Source: Hungatella sp. UBA7603
Lineage (GTDB): Bacteria > Bacillota > Clostridia > Lachnospirales > Lachnospiraceae
Length of the DNA: 64,000 nt
NCBI GenBank assembly: GCA_002478865.1
Contig: DLJZ01000014.1
Location: forward strand, 145,534 to 209,533
Reading direction: 5' to 3'
The notes beneath the pieces are model-generated. The model saw only the letters and a list, made by a program, of their open reading frames with translations. It was not told the DNA's origin and made no database searches. The first letter of the stretch is position 1. Every line of letters starts with the position of its first letter. Positions 8,332 to 19,000 of the stretch are shown here, one piece after another. A program made the translations under genes and the position numbers.

Positions 8332-9921
8332 TTGGCGAAAATACTGTTGGAAATGAAAAATATCACAAAGACATTTCCGGGCGTTAAGGTGCTAAGCGAT
8401 GTAAACCTCCAGGTGGAGGAAGGCGAAATTCACGCCCTGGTAGGCGAAAATGGAGCAGGAAAATCAACTCTTATGAATGTGTTGAGTGGGATCTATCCAT
8501 ATGGATCTTATGAGGGAGACATCATTTATGACGGGCAGATTTGTGAATTTCATTACATCAATGACAGCGAAAATAAAGGAATCGTCATCATTCATCAGGA
8601 ACTTGCAATGGTTCCATACATGACGATAGCCGAAAACATGTATCTGGGAAATGAAAAAGGAAAAAAATATGCCATCGACTGGAATGAAACATATGGAGAG
8701 GCAGACAGATACTTAAAAACTGTGGGTCTTACAGAATCCTCCCATACATTAATCAAGGATATCAGCGTAGGAAAACAGCAGTTAGTGGAAATTGCAAAAG
8801 CACTGGCAAAGCGGGCAAAGCTTTTAATTTTAGATGAGCCCACAGCATCATTAAACGAAGACGATTCAAAAGCTCTGTTAGAGCTTTTATTAAAGTTTAA
8901 AAAAGAAGGAATGACCTCTATCATCATCTCCCATAAGCTAAACGAAATTGCGTATGTGGCAGATAAGATAACCATTCTAAGAGATGGTCAGACCATAGAG
9001 ACATTGGATCGAAACGTGGATACCATTTCAGAAGACCGTATCATCAAGGGAATGGTAGGCCGTGAGTTAGTGGACCGATTCCCGAAACGACATGATGTAA
9101 AAATTGGTGAGATGGCCATGGAGGTAGAAAACTGGAATGCTTACCACCCATTGTATTCTGACCATAAAGTAGTAAGTGACGTATCCTTTCATGTAAAAAA
9201 AGGTGAAGTTCTTGGAATCTGCGGTTTGATGGGAGCAGGTAGAACAGAGCTTGCTATGAGTATCTTTGGCAAAAGCTATGGCACTAATATTTCAGGTAAA
9301 GTTCGCATTCAAGGGCAAGAGGTGAACTTGAACTCAGTTAAGGAAGCAATTGCTCATAAGCTTGCCTATGTGACGGAAGACCGGAAAGGCAATGGGCTTA
9401 TTCTAGGAAATCCCATTAAAATCAATACCACACTGGCTAATCTTAAGGCAATTAGTCACCGGACCATCATAGACAAAGACAAAGAGTTTGGTGTAGCCCA
9501 GGAATACCGGGATAAATTAAAAACAAAATGTTCGTCCGTAGAACAAAACGTAGGAAATTTAAGCGGAGGCAACCAGCAAAAGGTGCTTCTTTCCAAATGG
9601 ATGTTTGCAGAGCCGGATATTCTCATTTTAGATGAACCTACCAGAGGAATTGACGTAGGCGCAAAATATGAGATTTACTGCATCATCAACCGCCTTGCGG
9701 CAGAAGGAAAATCAGTGATCATGATCTCCTCCGAGCTTCCCGAGGTCCTTGGAATGTCTGACCGCATTTATATTATGAATGAAGGCAAGATGGTAGGAGA
9801 AATCAGTGCAGAAGAGGCGACTCAGGAAAAGATTATGGCCTGTATTTTAAAATCAGATCAGTATTCTGAGGGGATATTAGGAACCCCTAAGGAACGGGCT
9901 AAGCAGCAGGAGGGAGAGTAA
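8332..9921 (+). CDS. mmsA: sugar ABC transporter two-domain ATPase (MmsA/GguA type)
   Basis: The start is taken as TTG at 8332, behind GGGAGGGG at 8319-8326. The alternative ATG at 8287 lies inside the hairpin. The 529 residues hold two ABC domains. The first has a standard Walker [10 protein letters not shown], a variant signature [13 protein letters not shown] and Walker [12 protein letters not shown]. The second has the usual degenerate Walker A of this family (GLMGAGRTE), signature LSGGNQQK and Walker [13 protein letters not shown]. It powers monosaccharide import with the permease encoded 3 bases downstream and the receptor upstream. Confidence 0.94.
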   Translation: MAKILLEMKNITKTFPGVKVLSDVNLQVEEGEIHALVGENGAGKSTLMNVLSGIYPYGSYEGDIIYDGQICEFHYINDSENKGIVIIHQELAMVPYMTIAENMYLGNEKGKKYAIDWNETYGEADRYLKTVGLTESSHTLIKDISVGKQQLVEIAKALAKRAKLLILDEPTASLNEDDSKALLELLLKFKKEGMTSIIISHKLNEIAYVADKITILRDGQTIETLDRNVDTISEDRIIKGMVGRELVDRFPKRHDVKIGEMAMEVENWNAYHPLYSDHKVVSDVSFHVKKGEVLGICGLMGAGRTELAMSIFGKSYGTNISGKVRIQGQEVNLNSVKEAIAHKLAYVTEDRKGNGLILGNPIKINTTLANLKAISHRTIIDKDKEFGVAQEYRDKLKTKCSSVEQNVGNLSGGNQQKVLLSKWMFAEPDILILDEPTRGIDVGAKYEIYCIINRLAAEGKSVIMISSELPEVLGMSDRIYIMNEGKMVGEISAEEATQEKIMACILKSDQYSEGILGTPKERAKQQEGE

Positions 9922-9924
9922 GCA

Positions 9925-11100
9925 ATGAAGAATAAATTTAAATTCTCTGAGGGATTAAAAAAATACACCATGGTAATTGTTCTTGCATTTGTGGTCATTC
10001 TTTTTACAGTCAACACAGGCGGAAAGATGCTTCTACCTCAGAATGTAAATAACTTAATTGCACAGAATGCCTATGTATTTATTCTTGCAACCGGTATGTT
10101 GTTTTGTATCTTAACCGGTGGCAATATCGATTTATCCGTAGGCTCTTTGGTTTGCTTTATTGGAGCAATCGGGGGAACCATGATGATTACCTTTGGTATC
10201 AACCCCTACCTGTCATTGCTTGCAATGGCTATCATTGGAGTTTTAGCTGGTGCATGGCAGGGCTTTTGGATTGCTTATGTAAGGATTCCTCCTTTTATCG
10301 TAACCCTTGCCGGAATGCTTATGTTTCGGGGATTATCCAATGTGGTATTACAAGGAATGACATTGTCTCCAATCCCGAATCCATTTTTATCCCTGTTTAA
10401 TTCCTATATCCCGGATATCTTTGGTATGGAAGGCTTTAACTTAACCTGCTTTTTAATCGGAATCATAGCTTGCCTTGGCTTTTTTGTTCTGGTGCTCTTA
10501 GGCCGTAGAAGAAGGCAGCAAAAAGGCTACCATGTTGATCCATTGTTTGGAACTATTATAAAACTGTCACTGATTAGTATTGTAATCCTTGCCTTTATGT
10601 ATAAGCTGGCAATGTATAAGGGCATTCCAAACGCTCTGATCTGGGTAACGGTTATTATTGGAATCTATAGCTACATAACATCAAAAACAACCACTGGTCG
10701 CTATTTCTATGCAGTGGGAGGAAATGAAAAAGCCACAAGACTATCGGGAATTGATACCAATAAAGTATATTTCCTTGCTTATTTAAATATGGGTTTCTTA
10801 GCAGCCGTGGCTGGTATGATAACCGTAGCCCGTCTTAATTCGGCAAATCCCACAGCCGGTAATAACTATGAGATGGACGCCATTGGCGCCTGCTTCATTG
10901 GTGGAGCCTCTGCATACGGTGGAACAGGAACGGTTCCAGGCGTTATCGTAGGTGCTACTCTGATGGGTGTTTTAAACCTTGGTATGAGTATCATGGGCGT
11001 AGATCAAAATCTCCAGAAAGTAGTAAAAGGTGCGGTTTTAATGGCAGCCGTAATCTTCGACGTAGTGAGTAAGAGAAAATCATTTATTGCAAAACAGTAA
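9925..11100 (+). CDS. mmsB: sugar ABC transporter permease (MmsB/GguB type)
   Basis: The 391-residue polytopic protein (about nine or ten hydrophobic segments) has the BPD_transp_2 hallmarks: GGNIDLSVGSLV near residues 66-77, RIPPFIVTLAGMLMFRG and a C-terminal GGASAYGGTGTVPG loop. A charged loop of Arg/Gln residues (about 192-200) separates the halves, as in GguB relatives. It forms the membrane channel for the ATPase encoded upstream. No strong terminator follows directly; the next structure is the hairpin at 11202. Confidence 0.94.
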   Translation: MKNKFKFSEGLKKYTMVIVLAFVVILFTVNTGGKMLLPQNVNNLIAQNAYVFILATGMLFCILTGGNIDLSVGSLVCFIGAIGGTMMITFGINPYLSLLAMAIIGVLAGAWQGFWIAYVRIPPFIVTLAGMLMFRGLSNVVLQGMTLSPIPNPFLSLFNSYIPDIFGMEGFNLTCFLIGIIACLGFFVLVLLGRRRRQQKGYHVDPLFGTIIKLSLISIVILAFMYKLAMYKGIPNALIWVTVIIGIYSYITSKTTTGRYFYAVGGNEKATRLSGIDTNKVYFLAYLNMGFLAAVAGMITVARLNSANPTAGNNYEMDAIGACFIGGASAYGGTGTVPGVIVGATLMGVLNLGMSIMGVDQNLQKVVKGAVLMAAVIFDVVSKRKSFIAKQ

Positions 11101-11201
11101 GCCCTTTTATAGAAGCGGTAAAAATTCATTCTGCATAAAAAATTAGTTTTGGAATAATATGTAATATTTAAGACTGATTTAAGTAGTCTGTGGTAAAGTT
11201 T

Positions 11202-11233
11202 AGGGCACTACTAAAATATTCCGGTGGTGCCCT
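11202..11233 (+). terminator. hairpin ahead of the CW-repeat protein gene, possible weak terminator
   Basis: AGGGCACTAC (11202-11211) pairs with GTGGTGCCCT (11224-11233) with a single G-U wobble. Only a short T run follows, so it may end the transporter transcript partially or act as a leader structure for the next gene. Confidence 0.45.
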
Positions 11234-11271
11234 TTGACCATCCGGATCATAGAATGCAGGAGGAATTTGAC

Positions 11272-12288
11272 ATGTTTCAATATAAAAAGGCTATAGCTAT
11301 ATTAAGCGCTGCCGTGTTTATGGCTGCGTCCCCGCTTTCCTCAATGGCATCGACTCAAACCAAAATAAACAGCGTTTCCTTGGTAATTGATTCGGATTTA
11401 GAAGCAGGAAGCAGTGACAGTGACGTATCAGTAACAACCAGTTCCAGTAAATACAGTGTGGAGGAAACAACCGTAACCAACACACCTAGTGATGAGTGGG
11501 AGGAAGGGGATAAACCAAAGCTCAAAGTGTATCTGGAGGCAGATGATGATTACTATTTTGACAGTGGATTTTCAAAAAGCAGCGTAAGCATTAGCGGATC
11601 AGACGGTACAATAACTTCTGTAAGCAGAAGCAGCAGTTCTGAGCTGATTGTCTACATTACTCTTGATGCGTTGGATGAAGATAGCGATAGCGGTGACTAT
11701 GATCTGACGGTTAATGATCTGGATTGGACAACAACCACTGGAAATGCAAGTTGGGAAGAAGCCGATGATGCCAATAAATATGAAGTAAGACTTTACAAAG
11801 GCGGCAGCACCGTAACTTCTGTCTTTACCACAACCAGCTCCAGCTATAATTTTTCCAGCTATATTACTTCCAGTGGTTATTATACATTTAAAGTAAGAGG
11901 TGTTTATAATTCCTCCAATAAGGGAAGCTGGGAAACGTCAGATTCCTGGTATGTGTCTTCTACCGTCGCAGAAGAAATCAGCTCAAACAGTTCAAATAGC
12001 TCCACCAGCAATTCTTCCGGTCCTGGAACTACAGCAAGTACTGGTGCGTGGCTAAAGGATAACACTGGTTGGTGGTACTGCAATGCAGACAAAAGCTATA
12101 CAGTAAGCAACTGGCAGTCTATAGACGGAACTTGGTATTATTTTAATGAATATGGATATATGGTGACGGGCTGGGTATCCTGGAATACCAAATGGTATTA
12201 CTGCGGATCAAATGGCGCCATGTATTCCAGTGCAACCACACCAGATGGCTATATCGTAGGAAGTGATGGTGCATGGACAGGCGAATGA
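11272..12288 (+). CDS. secreted protein with fibronectin-like region and C-terminal CW-binding repeats
   Basis: The start is ATG at 11272, behind CAGGAGGA at 11257-11264; an upstream in-frame ATG at 11224 lies in a hairpin and lacks a site. The 338 residues begin with a Sec signal peptide ending near SSMA. A Ser/Asp/Thr-rich region follows, then a stretch resembling a fibronectin type III strand pattern (SWEEADDANKYEVRLYKGG and SSGYYTFKVRGV), a Ser/Asn linker, and two or three CW_binding-type repeats with Trp-Tyr-Tyr and GWV/GW spacing. It is presumably exported and held to the surface by its repeats, which in known proteins bind choline. The function of the N-terminal part is unknown. Confidence 0.85.
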   Translation: MFQYKKAIAILSAAVFMAASPLSSMASTQTKINSVSLVIDSDLEAGSSDSDVSVTTSSSKYSVEETTVTNTPSDEWEEGDKPKLKVYLEADDDYYFDSGFSKSSVSISGSDGTITSVSRSSSSELIVYITLDALDEDSDSGDYDLTVNDLDWTTTTGNASWEEADDANKYEVRLYKGGSTVTSVFTTTSSSYNFSSYITSSGYYTFKVRGVYNSSNKGSWETSDSWYVSSTVAEEISSNSSNSSTSNSSGPGTTASTGAWLKDNTGWWYCNADKSYTVSNWQSIDGTWYYFNEYGYMVTGWVSWNTKWYYCGSNGAMYSSATTPDGYIVGSDGAWTGE

Positions 12289-12333
12289 GACTGATTGAAT
12301 AACCAGTCTTACCAATCCTATAAAAATGAAGTG

Positions 12334-12372
12334 TGCCGTTTGGCTGATGAATCATCAGCCGGGCGGCATTTT
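12334..12372 (+). terminator. rho-independent terminator
   Basis: TGCCG and GGCTGATGA (12334-12350) pair with TCATCAGCC and CGGCA (12352-12368), followed by TTTT. It closes the CW-repeat protein gene. Confidence 0.75.
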
Positions 12373-12431
12373 CAATTATACGGCTAAAAACATTAAATTT
12401 TTCCGATAGGATAGAAATCTTAGCTAAACTG

Positions 12432-12440
12432 TGGTAGAAT
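12432..12440 (+). promoter_or_regulatory. extended -10 promoter for the first glycan operon
   Basis: TGGTAGAAT is an extended -10 (TG, one base, TAGAAT) 45 bases before the rfbC start. No clear -35 is visible, which is normal for extended -10 promoters. The AGGAG site follows at 12472-12476. Confidence 0.5.
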
Positions 12441-12484
12441 GCTACAAGTAAAAGAATGTTTTAAATGATAAAGGAGCTTAAAAT

Positions 12485-13039
12485 ATGGGAAAGATAAAAG
12501 TAACAGAATGTGGAATAGATGGACTTTATGTAATCGAGCCGACCGTATTTCCTGATTCAAGGGGCTATTTTGTAGAGACCTATAACCAGAACGACTTTAA
12601 AGAAGCCGGACTTAACATGGTTTTCGTACAGGATAATCAGTCCATGTCTGTAAAAGGCGTACTTCGTGGCCTTCACTTCCAAAAAGAGTTTCCACAGGGG
12701 AAATTAGTACGTGCCATTAAAGGAAGCGTATTTGACGTAGCAGTAGATCTTCGTTCCAACTCTGAGACCTATGGAAAATGGTTCGGCGTAGAGTTAACAG
12801 CAGAGAACAAAAAGCAGTTTTACATTCCAGAAGGCTTTGCCCATGGATTCTTAGTTCTTAGTGACGAAGCAGAATTTGCTTATAAATGTACAGACTTTTA
12901 TCACCCTGGCGATGAAGGCGGTCTTCTTTGGAGCGATCCAGAGATCGGTATTGAGTGGCCGATTGAAGAAGGTATGGAGCTTATCATCTCTGATAAGGAT
13001 CAGAAGTGGAGCGGCATCAAAGATACCTTTAAATTTTAG
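12485..13039 (+). CDS. rfbC: dTDP-4-dehydrorhamnose 3,5-epimerase (RmlC/RfbC)
   Basis: The 184-residue product is the normal size for RmlC. Visible marks are PDSRGYFVETYNQNDF, the VKGVLRGLHFQ segment with the catalytic His, the KLVRAIKGSVFDVAVDLR sugar-binding strand, FYIPEGFAHGFLVL and a late GGLLWSDPEIGIEW. It epimerises dTDP-4-keto-6-deoxyglucose at C3 and C5 on the way to dTDP-L-rhamnose or a related sugar. The partner genes rmlA, rmlB and rmlD are not in this window and must be elsewhere. It leads the operon running into the ABC exporter genes. Confidence 0.94.
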   Translation: MGKIKVTECGIDGLYVIEPTVFPDSRGYFVETYNQNDFKEAGLNMVFVQDNQSMSVKGVLRGLHFQKEFPQGKLVRAIKGSVFDVAVDLRSNSETYGKWFGVELTAENKKQFYIPEGFAHGFLVLSDEAEFAYKCTDFYHPGDEGGLLWSDPEIGIEWPIEEGMELIISDKDQKWSGIKDTFKF

Positions 13040-13054
13040 TGAGAGGAGAAAACC

Positions 13055-13867
13055 ATGAATTATCTGGTTTCCTTATTAAAAGAAATTATAACAAAACGTA
13101 AGCTGATCCTGGAGCTGTCAAAAGCAGATTTTAAAAAACGATTTGTAGGCTCCTATTTTGGAATTGCCTGGATGTTTTTACAGCCTATGGCTACAGTGCT
13201 TGTATACTTTTTTGTATTCCAGATGGGATTTAAAAGTGTGCCTCCAGTACCCAATTACCCATATGTGCTTTGGCTCATCCCAGGTATCGTTCCATGGTTT
13301 TTCTTCAGTGAGGTATTAAACATGGGAACTGGGTGTCTGCAGGAATATAATTACTTAGTAAAAAAAGTAGTGTTCCGAGTAGAGATCCTTCCAGTCATCA
13401 AGTTGATTTCCTGCTTTATGGTACATGGAATCTTTGCTCTTATCATGATCGTTGTATTCTTATGTTATGGTATGTTCCCAAAGATAAACTGGCTGCAGAT
13501 CGTATATTATTCTTTTGCGAGCGCCATGTTTTCCCTTGCAATTTCTTATTTTACAAGTGCCATCAATGTGTTTTTCAAAGATATGACACAGATCATCGGC
13601 ATCTGTCTTCAGTTTGGAATGTGGATGGTTCCCATTATGTGGGCACCCGAGATGTTTAAGAATTTCCCTACCTGGCTGCCGACCGTGCTTAAATTAAACC
13701 CTTTCTATTATATTGTAGCGGGATACCGGGACAGCATGCTGACCGGAAACTGGCTGGTAGAAAGGCCAACCCTGGGACTGTATTTCTGGTCTGTGACTAT
13801 CGTTTTAATGCTCATTGGGCTAAAAGTATTTAAAAAGCTGCGTCCGCATTTCTCTGATGTGCTGTGA
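13055..13867 (+). CDS. polysaccharide ABC-2 exporter permease (Wzm/TagG type)
   Basis: The 270-residue protein has about six hydrophobic helices. It has the ABC-2 family markers SKADFKKRFVGSYFGIAWMF at the first cytoplasmic segment, PYVLWLIPGIVPWFFFSEV and the late LNPFYYIVAGYRDSML. It forms the membrane pore that flips a lipid-linked glycan outward, powered by the ATPase encoded directly downstream. A second, clearly related permease is encoded at 47261. An AGAGGAG site at 13041-13047 supports the start. Confidence 0.92.
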   Translation: MNYLVSLLKEIITKRKLILELSKADFKKRFVGSYFGIAWMFLQPMATVLVYFFVFQMGFKSVPPVPNYPYVLWLIPGIVPWFFFSEVLNMGTGCLQEYNYLVKKVVFRVEILPVIKLISCFMVHGIFALIMIVVFLCYGMFPKINWLQIVYYSFASAMFSLAISYFTSAINVFFKDMTQIIGICLQFGMWMVPIMWAPEMFKNFPTWLPTVLKLNPFYYIVAGYRDSMLTGNWLVERPTLGLYFWSVTIVLMLIGLKVFKKLRPHFSDVL

Positions 13868-13889
13868 TAAGCTTAGTATGGAGGATTCA

Positions 13890-15233
13890 ATGTCCGTAGA
13901 ATTGAACAACAATGCAATATCAGTCAATAATGTAACAAAAATATATCGTTTATACGAAAAGCCCATTGACCGCTTAAAAGAAGTCATGAGCCCCACTCAT
14001 AAGAATTATCACCGGGATTTCTATGCCCTAAGTGGTATTTCTTTTGATGTCCCAAAAGGACAAACCGTAGGAATCATTGGAACCAATGGATCGGGAAAGT
14101 CCACCATATTAAAAATCATCACTGGAGTCCTAACCCCTACCGAAGGAAACCTTAAAGTAAACGGCGTTATCTCTGCCTTATTGGAGTTAGGCGCAGGTTT
14201 CAACATGGATTATACCGGGATTGAAAACATCTATATGAACGGAACCATGATGGGATTTTCCAGAAAAGATATGGATGACAAATTAAAGGATATCCTGGAT
14301 TTTGCTGACATCGGAGATTTCGTATACCAGCCAGTGAAAACGTATTCCAGCGGTATGTTTGTCCGTCTTGCATTTGCTCTTGCCATTAACGTGGAACCAG
14401 AGATCTTAATCGTAGATGAAGCACTTTCCGTTGGTGATGTATTTTTCCAGGCCAAGTGTTACCGCCGTATGGAAGAGATCCGCCAAAAGGGTACCACGAT
14501 CTTGATGGTTACCCATGATATGGGCGCTATTATCAAATACTGTGACCAGGTGGTTGTCTTAAATAAAGGTAATTTCATCGCCCAGGGAGAACCTGGAAAG
14601 ATGGTTGATCTATATAAGAAAATCCTTGCCAATCAGATGGATGATTTGTCTCTGGATTTAAAGGAAATTAGAAGCGGAGAGTTAAACGATTTCTCTGGAG
14701 AACAAGTCAAATCAAGAAGTGATATAAATGCCTTGAAAGAAGGCTTTATGAAGGATAAGCTTACGGTAAATCCAAACCGTACCGAATACGGAGATAAAAA
14801 GGCGGAAATCGTGGATTTTGGTCTTCTTGACGAGCGTGGAAATCTCTCCAACCTGCTATTAAAAGGGGAGTATTTCACCATTAAAGAGAAAATTCAATTT
14901 CACGGTAACATTGAATCTCCTATTTTTACTTACACCATCAAAGACAAACGTGGAGCTGATTTAACCGGAACCAATACCATGTATGAAGCTTCTGACGTTG
15001 AGTCGGTGAAACAAGGTGATGTTTATGAGGTGGAATTTAAACAGAAAATGACCCTTCAGGGAGGGGAGTATCTGCTATCCATGAGTTGTACCGGATTTGA
15101 GAACGGAGAACATGTGGTTTACCACCGCCTGTATGATATTGTGAACATAACGGTTATTTCCAACAAAAATACAGTAGGTATTTATGATATGGAACCGAAA
15201 GTAAGTCTTAAGCTACACCGGGACAGAGGATGA
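13890..15233 (+). CDS. polysaccharide exporter ATPase with C-terminal Wzt domain
   Basis: The start is ATG at 13890, five bases after GGAGG at 13880-13884. An earlier in-frame ATG at 13857 overlaps the permease gene and has no site. The 447-residue product has an N-terminal ABC domain (Walker A GTNGSGKST, signature YSSGM, Walker B ILIVDEALSVGD) to about residue 240. After a linker comes a C-terminal beta-rich Wzt-type domain of about 145 residues (KAEIVDFGLLDERG onward). In known Wzt proteins this extra domain binds the modified non-reducing end of the finished glycan and couples termination to export. The methyltransferase and kinase-like genes that follow are candidates for making that cap. 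Confidence 0.92.
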   Translation: MSVELNNNAISVNNVTKIYRLYEKPIDRLKEVMSPTHKNYHRDFYALSGISFDVPKGQTVGIIGTNGSGKSTILKIITGVLTPTEGNLKVNGVISALLELGAGFNMDYTGIENIYMNGTMMGFSRKDMDDKLKDILDFADIGDFVYQPVKTYSSGMFVRLAFALAINVEPEILIVDEALSVGDVFFQAKCYRRMEEIRQKGTTILMVTHDMGAIIKYCDQVVVLNKGNFIAQGEPGKMVDLYKKILANQMDDLSLDLKEIRSGELNDFSGEQVKSRSDINALKEGFMKDKLTVNPNRTEYGDKKAEIVDFGLLDERGNLSNLLLKGEYFTIKEKIQFHGNIESPIFTYTIKDKRGADLTGTNTMYEASDVESVKQGDVYEVEFKQKMTLQGGEYLLSMSCTGFENGEHVVYHRLYDIVNITVISNKNTVGIYDMEPKVSLKLHRDRG

Positions 15234-15246
15234 GGAGGAAGCATTG

Positions 15247-16026
15247 ATGAATGATTTAAGCCCTGAAATCAGGAATTTGTATGTCAAATACCAGGGGGAT
15301 ATTAAGACTCTTTTAAAAGAGAATCCCAACTTGGAATATATGTATGCACTTTCTGACATCAGAGAAAACCTGCTGGAATGGTTTGAGTTTGACGAAAGCG
15401 CCTCCCTTTTACAGATTGGCTCCGATTACGGAGCCCTTACCGGTTTATACAGCCGTAAGGTAAAACAGGTAACGGTCCTTGATTCCAATCACAATAATTT
15501 ATCCTTTAACCGTCTTCGCCACCAGAAACGAGACAATATCAATTATGTCACAGGAAGCCTTGATACGTATACAGGAGAACGCTTTGATTACGTCGTTATG
15601 ATAGGATCTTTGGAAGAGCCCTATGAAGAACAGATCCGTAAGGCAAAGGCACTGTTAAAGCCAGAAGGAACCTTAATCCTTTCTCTGAGTAACCGACTAG
15701 GTTTAAAATATCAGGCAGGGGCAATTGCTGATTCGTCCAAGCTTTCCAGACAAGAACTTTTAGAACTGTTATGCGGAAACGAAGTATTCGATGGCAATGC
15801 AGAGTTTTATTATCCCATGCCAGATCACAAGCTTCCTGTTACCATATATTCTGATTCTTATCTTCCTTCTAAGGGAGATTTGACCCACGCAATCTTAGCC
15901 TACGATTATCCCAAATACTTACGATTTGATTTAGGGAAAATGTTTGATGAGGTATGCGAGGGAAAAGAGTTTCAGACATTTGCTAATTCATTTTTAACCA
16001 TTTGGAGCCGCCATGAAAAAGATTAA
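15247..16026 (+). CDS. SAM-dependent methyltransferase-like protein, candidate glycan chain-capping subunit
   Basis: The start is ATG at 15247, eight bases behind AGGAGG at 15233-15238; a TTG three bases earlier is less likely. The 259 residues show a Rossmann methyltransferase pattern: motif I LLQIGSDYGALTG, an acidic end of beta-2 (TVLDSNHNN), DYVVMIGSLEE and a late FYYPMPDHKLPVTIYSD. The stretch after LSNRLGLKYQAGA seems shortened compared with what I recall of the family, so activity is uncertain. It overlaps the next gene by 14 bases. The next protein begins with a kinase-like domain, so the pair reads as a split version of WbdD (methyltransferase-kinase-coiled coil). Confidence 0.75.
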   Translation: MNDLSPEIRNLYVKYQGDIKTLLKENPNLEYMYALSDIRENLLEWFEFDESASLLQIGSDYGALTGLYSRKVKQVTVLDSNHNNLSFNRLRHQKRDNINYVTGSLDTYTGERFDYVVMIGSLEEPYEEQIRKAKALLKPEGTLILSLSNRLGLKYQAGAIADSSKLSRQELLELLCGNEVFDGNAEFYYPMPDHKLPVTIYSDSYLPSKGDLTHAILAYDYPKYLRFDLGKMFDEVCEGKEFQTFANSFLTIWSRHEKD

Positions 16027-19000
16027 TTTTGTAAAATACAATAAAACCCGTAGGGAGGCCTTTCAGATCCGTACCAGTCTGGTGGAGGAAGGTGGCATTC
16101 CCTATGTGGAAAAATCAGCCCTTACACCGGAAGGTACCGCTCATATCCGGTCCCTGGGAGAGAAATATAAGAGTCTCATGGAGCAGAACCAGGGGTTAAA
16201 GGTAGCAGAAGTTTCCGTCAGTCCCGATGGCAGAACCGCCAGATTTGAATTCTTAAAGGGAGAGACCTTAGCTGAAAGCTTAGGACGTGAAATCATAGAC
16301 GGTAAAGTACCTGTAGCTAAGATGGAGGATGCCATTTCCATGATCTTAAGCGTGAAGGAAGACTGTATGGTTCCGTTTCACGTGACCCCTGAATTTAAAG
16401 AAGTATTCGGAGATTTATCTCAGGCAGATGAAACCATAAAAAAAGATTGGACCTTTCAGTCCTCCAATATAGACTGTCTCTTTGAGAACATTATGTTAAC
16501 AGAAGATGGCCCATATTGTTTGGATTATGAATGGGTATTTTCCTTTCCAGTTCCTGTGAACTTTATAAAGTTTCGGGTACTTTATTATTTCTATGAACAG
16601 TATAAGAGTATCTTAACTTATGATTCCTGCGAAGCCTTTTTAGAGGAATTCGGAGTGGATTTAGAGCGCCTTTTTCTCTATCAGGAGATGGAACGAAGCT
16701 TTCAGGAATATGTCCATGGGGAAAACCAGCAGATCTATCTGGTAAACTATATGCATGAGACCCACGCTCTTCCAGATGATATGTTCCAGGTATCCCAGAT
16801 CATTGATGATACCAAAGAACAGATTTCTCAGATGGAGATGGAGCTTCATGAAAAAGACGTGACCATCACAAAACAGCAGGAGATCAAACGCCTAACGGAT
16901 AATCACGTCACAAACCAGGATATGATCATCACCGCCCTTCGGAAAGACTGCGAAAACATGCAGGAGATCATTGACCGCTTAAGACGTCATGAAGCCTTAT
17001 TCTACCGGGTAGGAAGAAGACTAAAGCGGATCTTCAATGATAAATTCCCAGAAGGAACGAGAAAACGTAAACTTCTTTATTATGCCAAAAACACCCTTCT
17101 TCACCCCATCAATTCCTTCCGTCTCTATACCACAGAAGAAGGCAGGAATGTTATGGAAGGAGATATGAAGATCGGAGAGGCATACCGCCAACATGGAAAG
17201 CTTCGTTTTGTAAAAGAAGGACATCCCATGGTTTCCATCGTTATTCCGGTATACAACCAGATCCATTATACCTACGCATGCCTTGCCTCTATTTTAGAGC
17301 ACACAAAAGATGTGGTTTATGAAGTAATCATCGCTGACGATGTTTCCACGGATGCCACTGCAGAACTAACCAAGTTCACCGAAAATGTAGTGATTTGCAG
17401 AAATGAAACAAACCAAGGCTTTTTAAAGAACTGTAACCAGGCGGCAAAGGCAGCCAAAGGAAAGTATGTCATGTTCCTAAACAATGACACCCAGGTAACG
17501 GAAGGGTGGCTTTCCAGTCTTGTAAACTTAATAGAATCTGATCCAACCATTGGTATGGTAGGTTCTAAGCTTGTTTATCCTGACGGACGTCTTCAGGAGG
17601 CTGGAGGCATTCTTTGGAGCGACGGCTCTGGCTGGAATTATGGACGTTTAGATGACCCAGAAAAGCCAGAATACAACTATGTAAAAGATGTGGACTATAT
17701 TTCCGGCGCCGCTATTTTATTATCCAATGATTTATGGAAACGGATTGGTGGTTTTGACGAACGGTTTGCTCCTGCCTACTGTGAGGATTCTGACCTTGCG
17801 TTTGAAGTTAGAAATGCTGGACTTCGTGTGGTTTATCAACCCCTTTCTAAGGTTATTCACTTTGAAGGTATTTCAAACGGAACCGATGTAAATGGAACCG
17901 GCTTAAAGCGTTATCAAGTAGAGAACAGCCGTAAGCTTCAGGAAAAATGGGCAGTTGAATTTAGCAGACAAAGCGAAAATGACGGAAACCCAGACCCCTT
18001 CCGGGCAAGAGAGAGAAGTCAGAATAAGGACATCATTCTTGTAGTGGATCATTATGTTCCCACCTATGACCGGGATGCTGGCTCTAAGACTACCTTCCAG
18101 TATCTTCAGATGTTTGTGGAAAAAGGTTACGTAATAAAATTTCTTGGGGATAACTTCCTTCATGAAGAGCCTTATTCTACCGTGTTACAGCAGATGGGAA
18201 TTGAGATTCTCTATGGAACGGAATATCAGGCAAAGATCTGGGACTGGTTAAAAGAACACGGAGATGATATCAAAGTGGCATATCTAAACCGGCCTCATAT
18301 TGCAGCTAAATATATCGACTTTATCAAAAACAAAACAAACATAAAGGTAATCTATTACGGGCATGACCTTCATTTCTTACGAGAAGGAAGAGAATACGAG
18401 CTGACTGGAAATCCAGAAAAGAGGGAATCCTCTGAGTATTGGAAATCCATGGAGCTACGTCTCATGAGAAAGGCATCTGTGTCCTATTATCCATCTTATG
18501 TGGAACGGGAGGCCATTCATGAGATAGAGCCTTCCATTCATGTAAAAGCCATCGTCGCTTACGTATTTGAAAAGTTCTTAAGCCGCATTCCAGATAATTT
18601 CTCAGAACGAGAAGGATTGTTGTTTGTGGGAGGATTTGCCCATCCCCCAAATATAGACGCTGTTTTGTGGTTTGCCAATGATATATTCCCTCTGATCCGT
18701 CAGGTGCTTCCGGTTAATTTCTACATCGTAGGATCCAAGGTAACGGATGAAATCAAGGCACTGGAACAGCCAGGTAATGGAATTATTGTAAAAGGCTTTG
18801 TATCAGATGAAGAGCTTTCCAGGCTGTACGCCTCTTGTCGTGTGGTAGTAGTTCCCCTTCGCTATGGAGCTGGTGTAAAAGGAAAAGTGATAGAGGCTCT
18901 TTATCACGGATCTCCGATTGTCACTACCTCCATCGGAGCGGAAGGAATTCCAGATGTACAGGACGTTATGGCTGTTACCGATGATCCACAAGGTTTTGCT

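Noticed and set aside
13857..13889. Earlier start for the first Wzt ATPase
   Set aside because: The ATG at 13857 lacks a ribosome binding site, while GGAGG sits five bases before the ATG at 13890.
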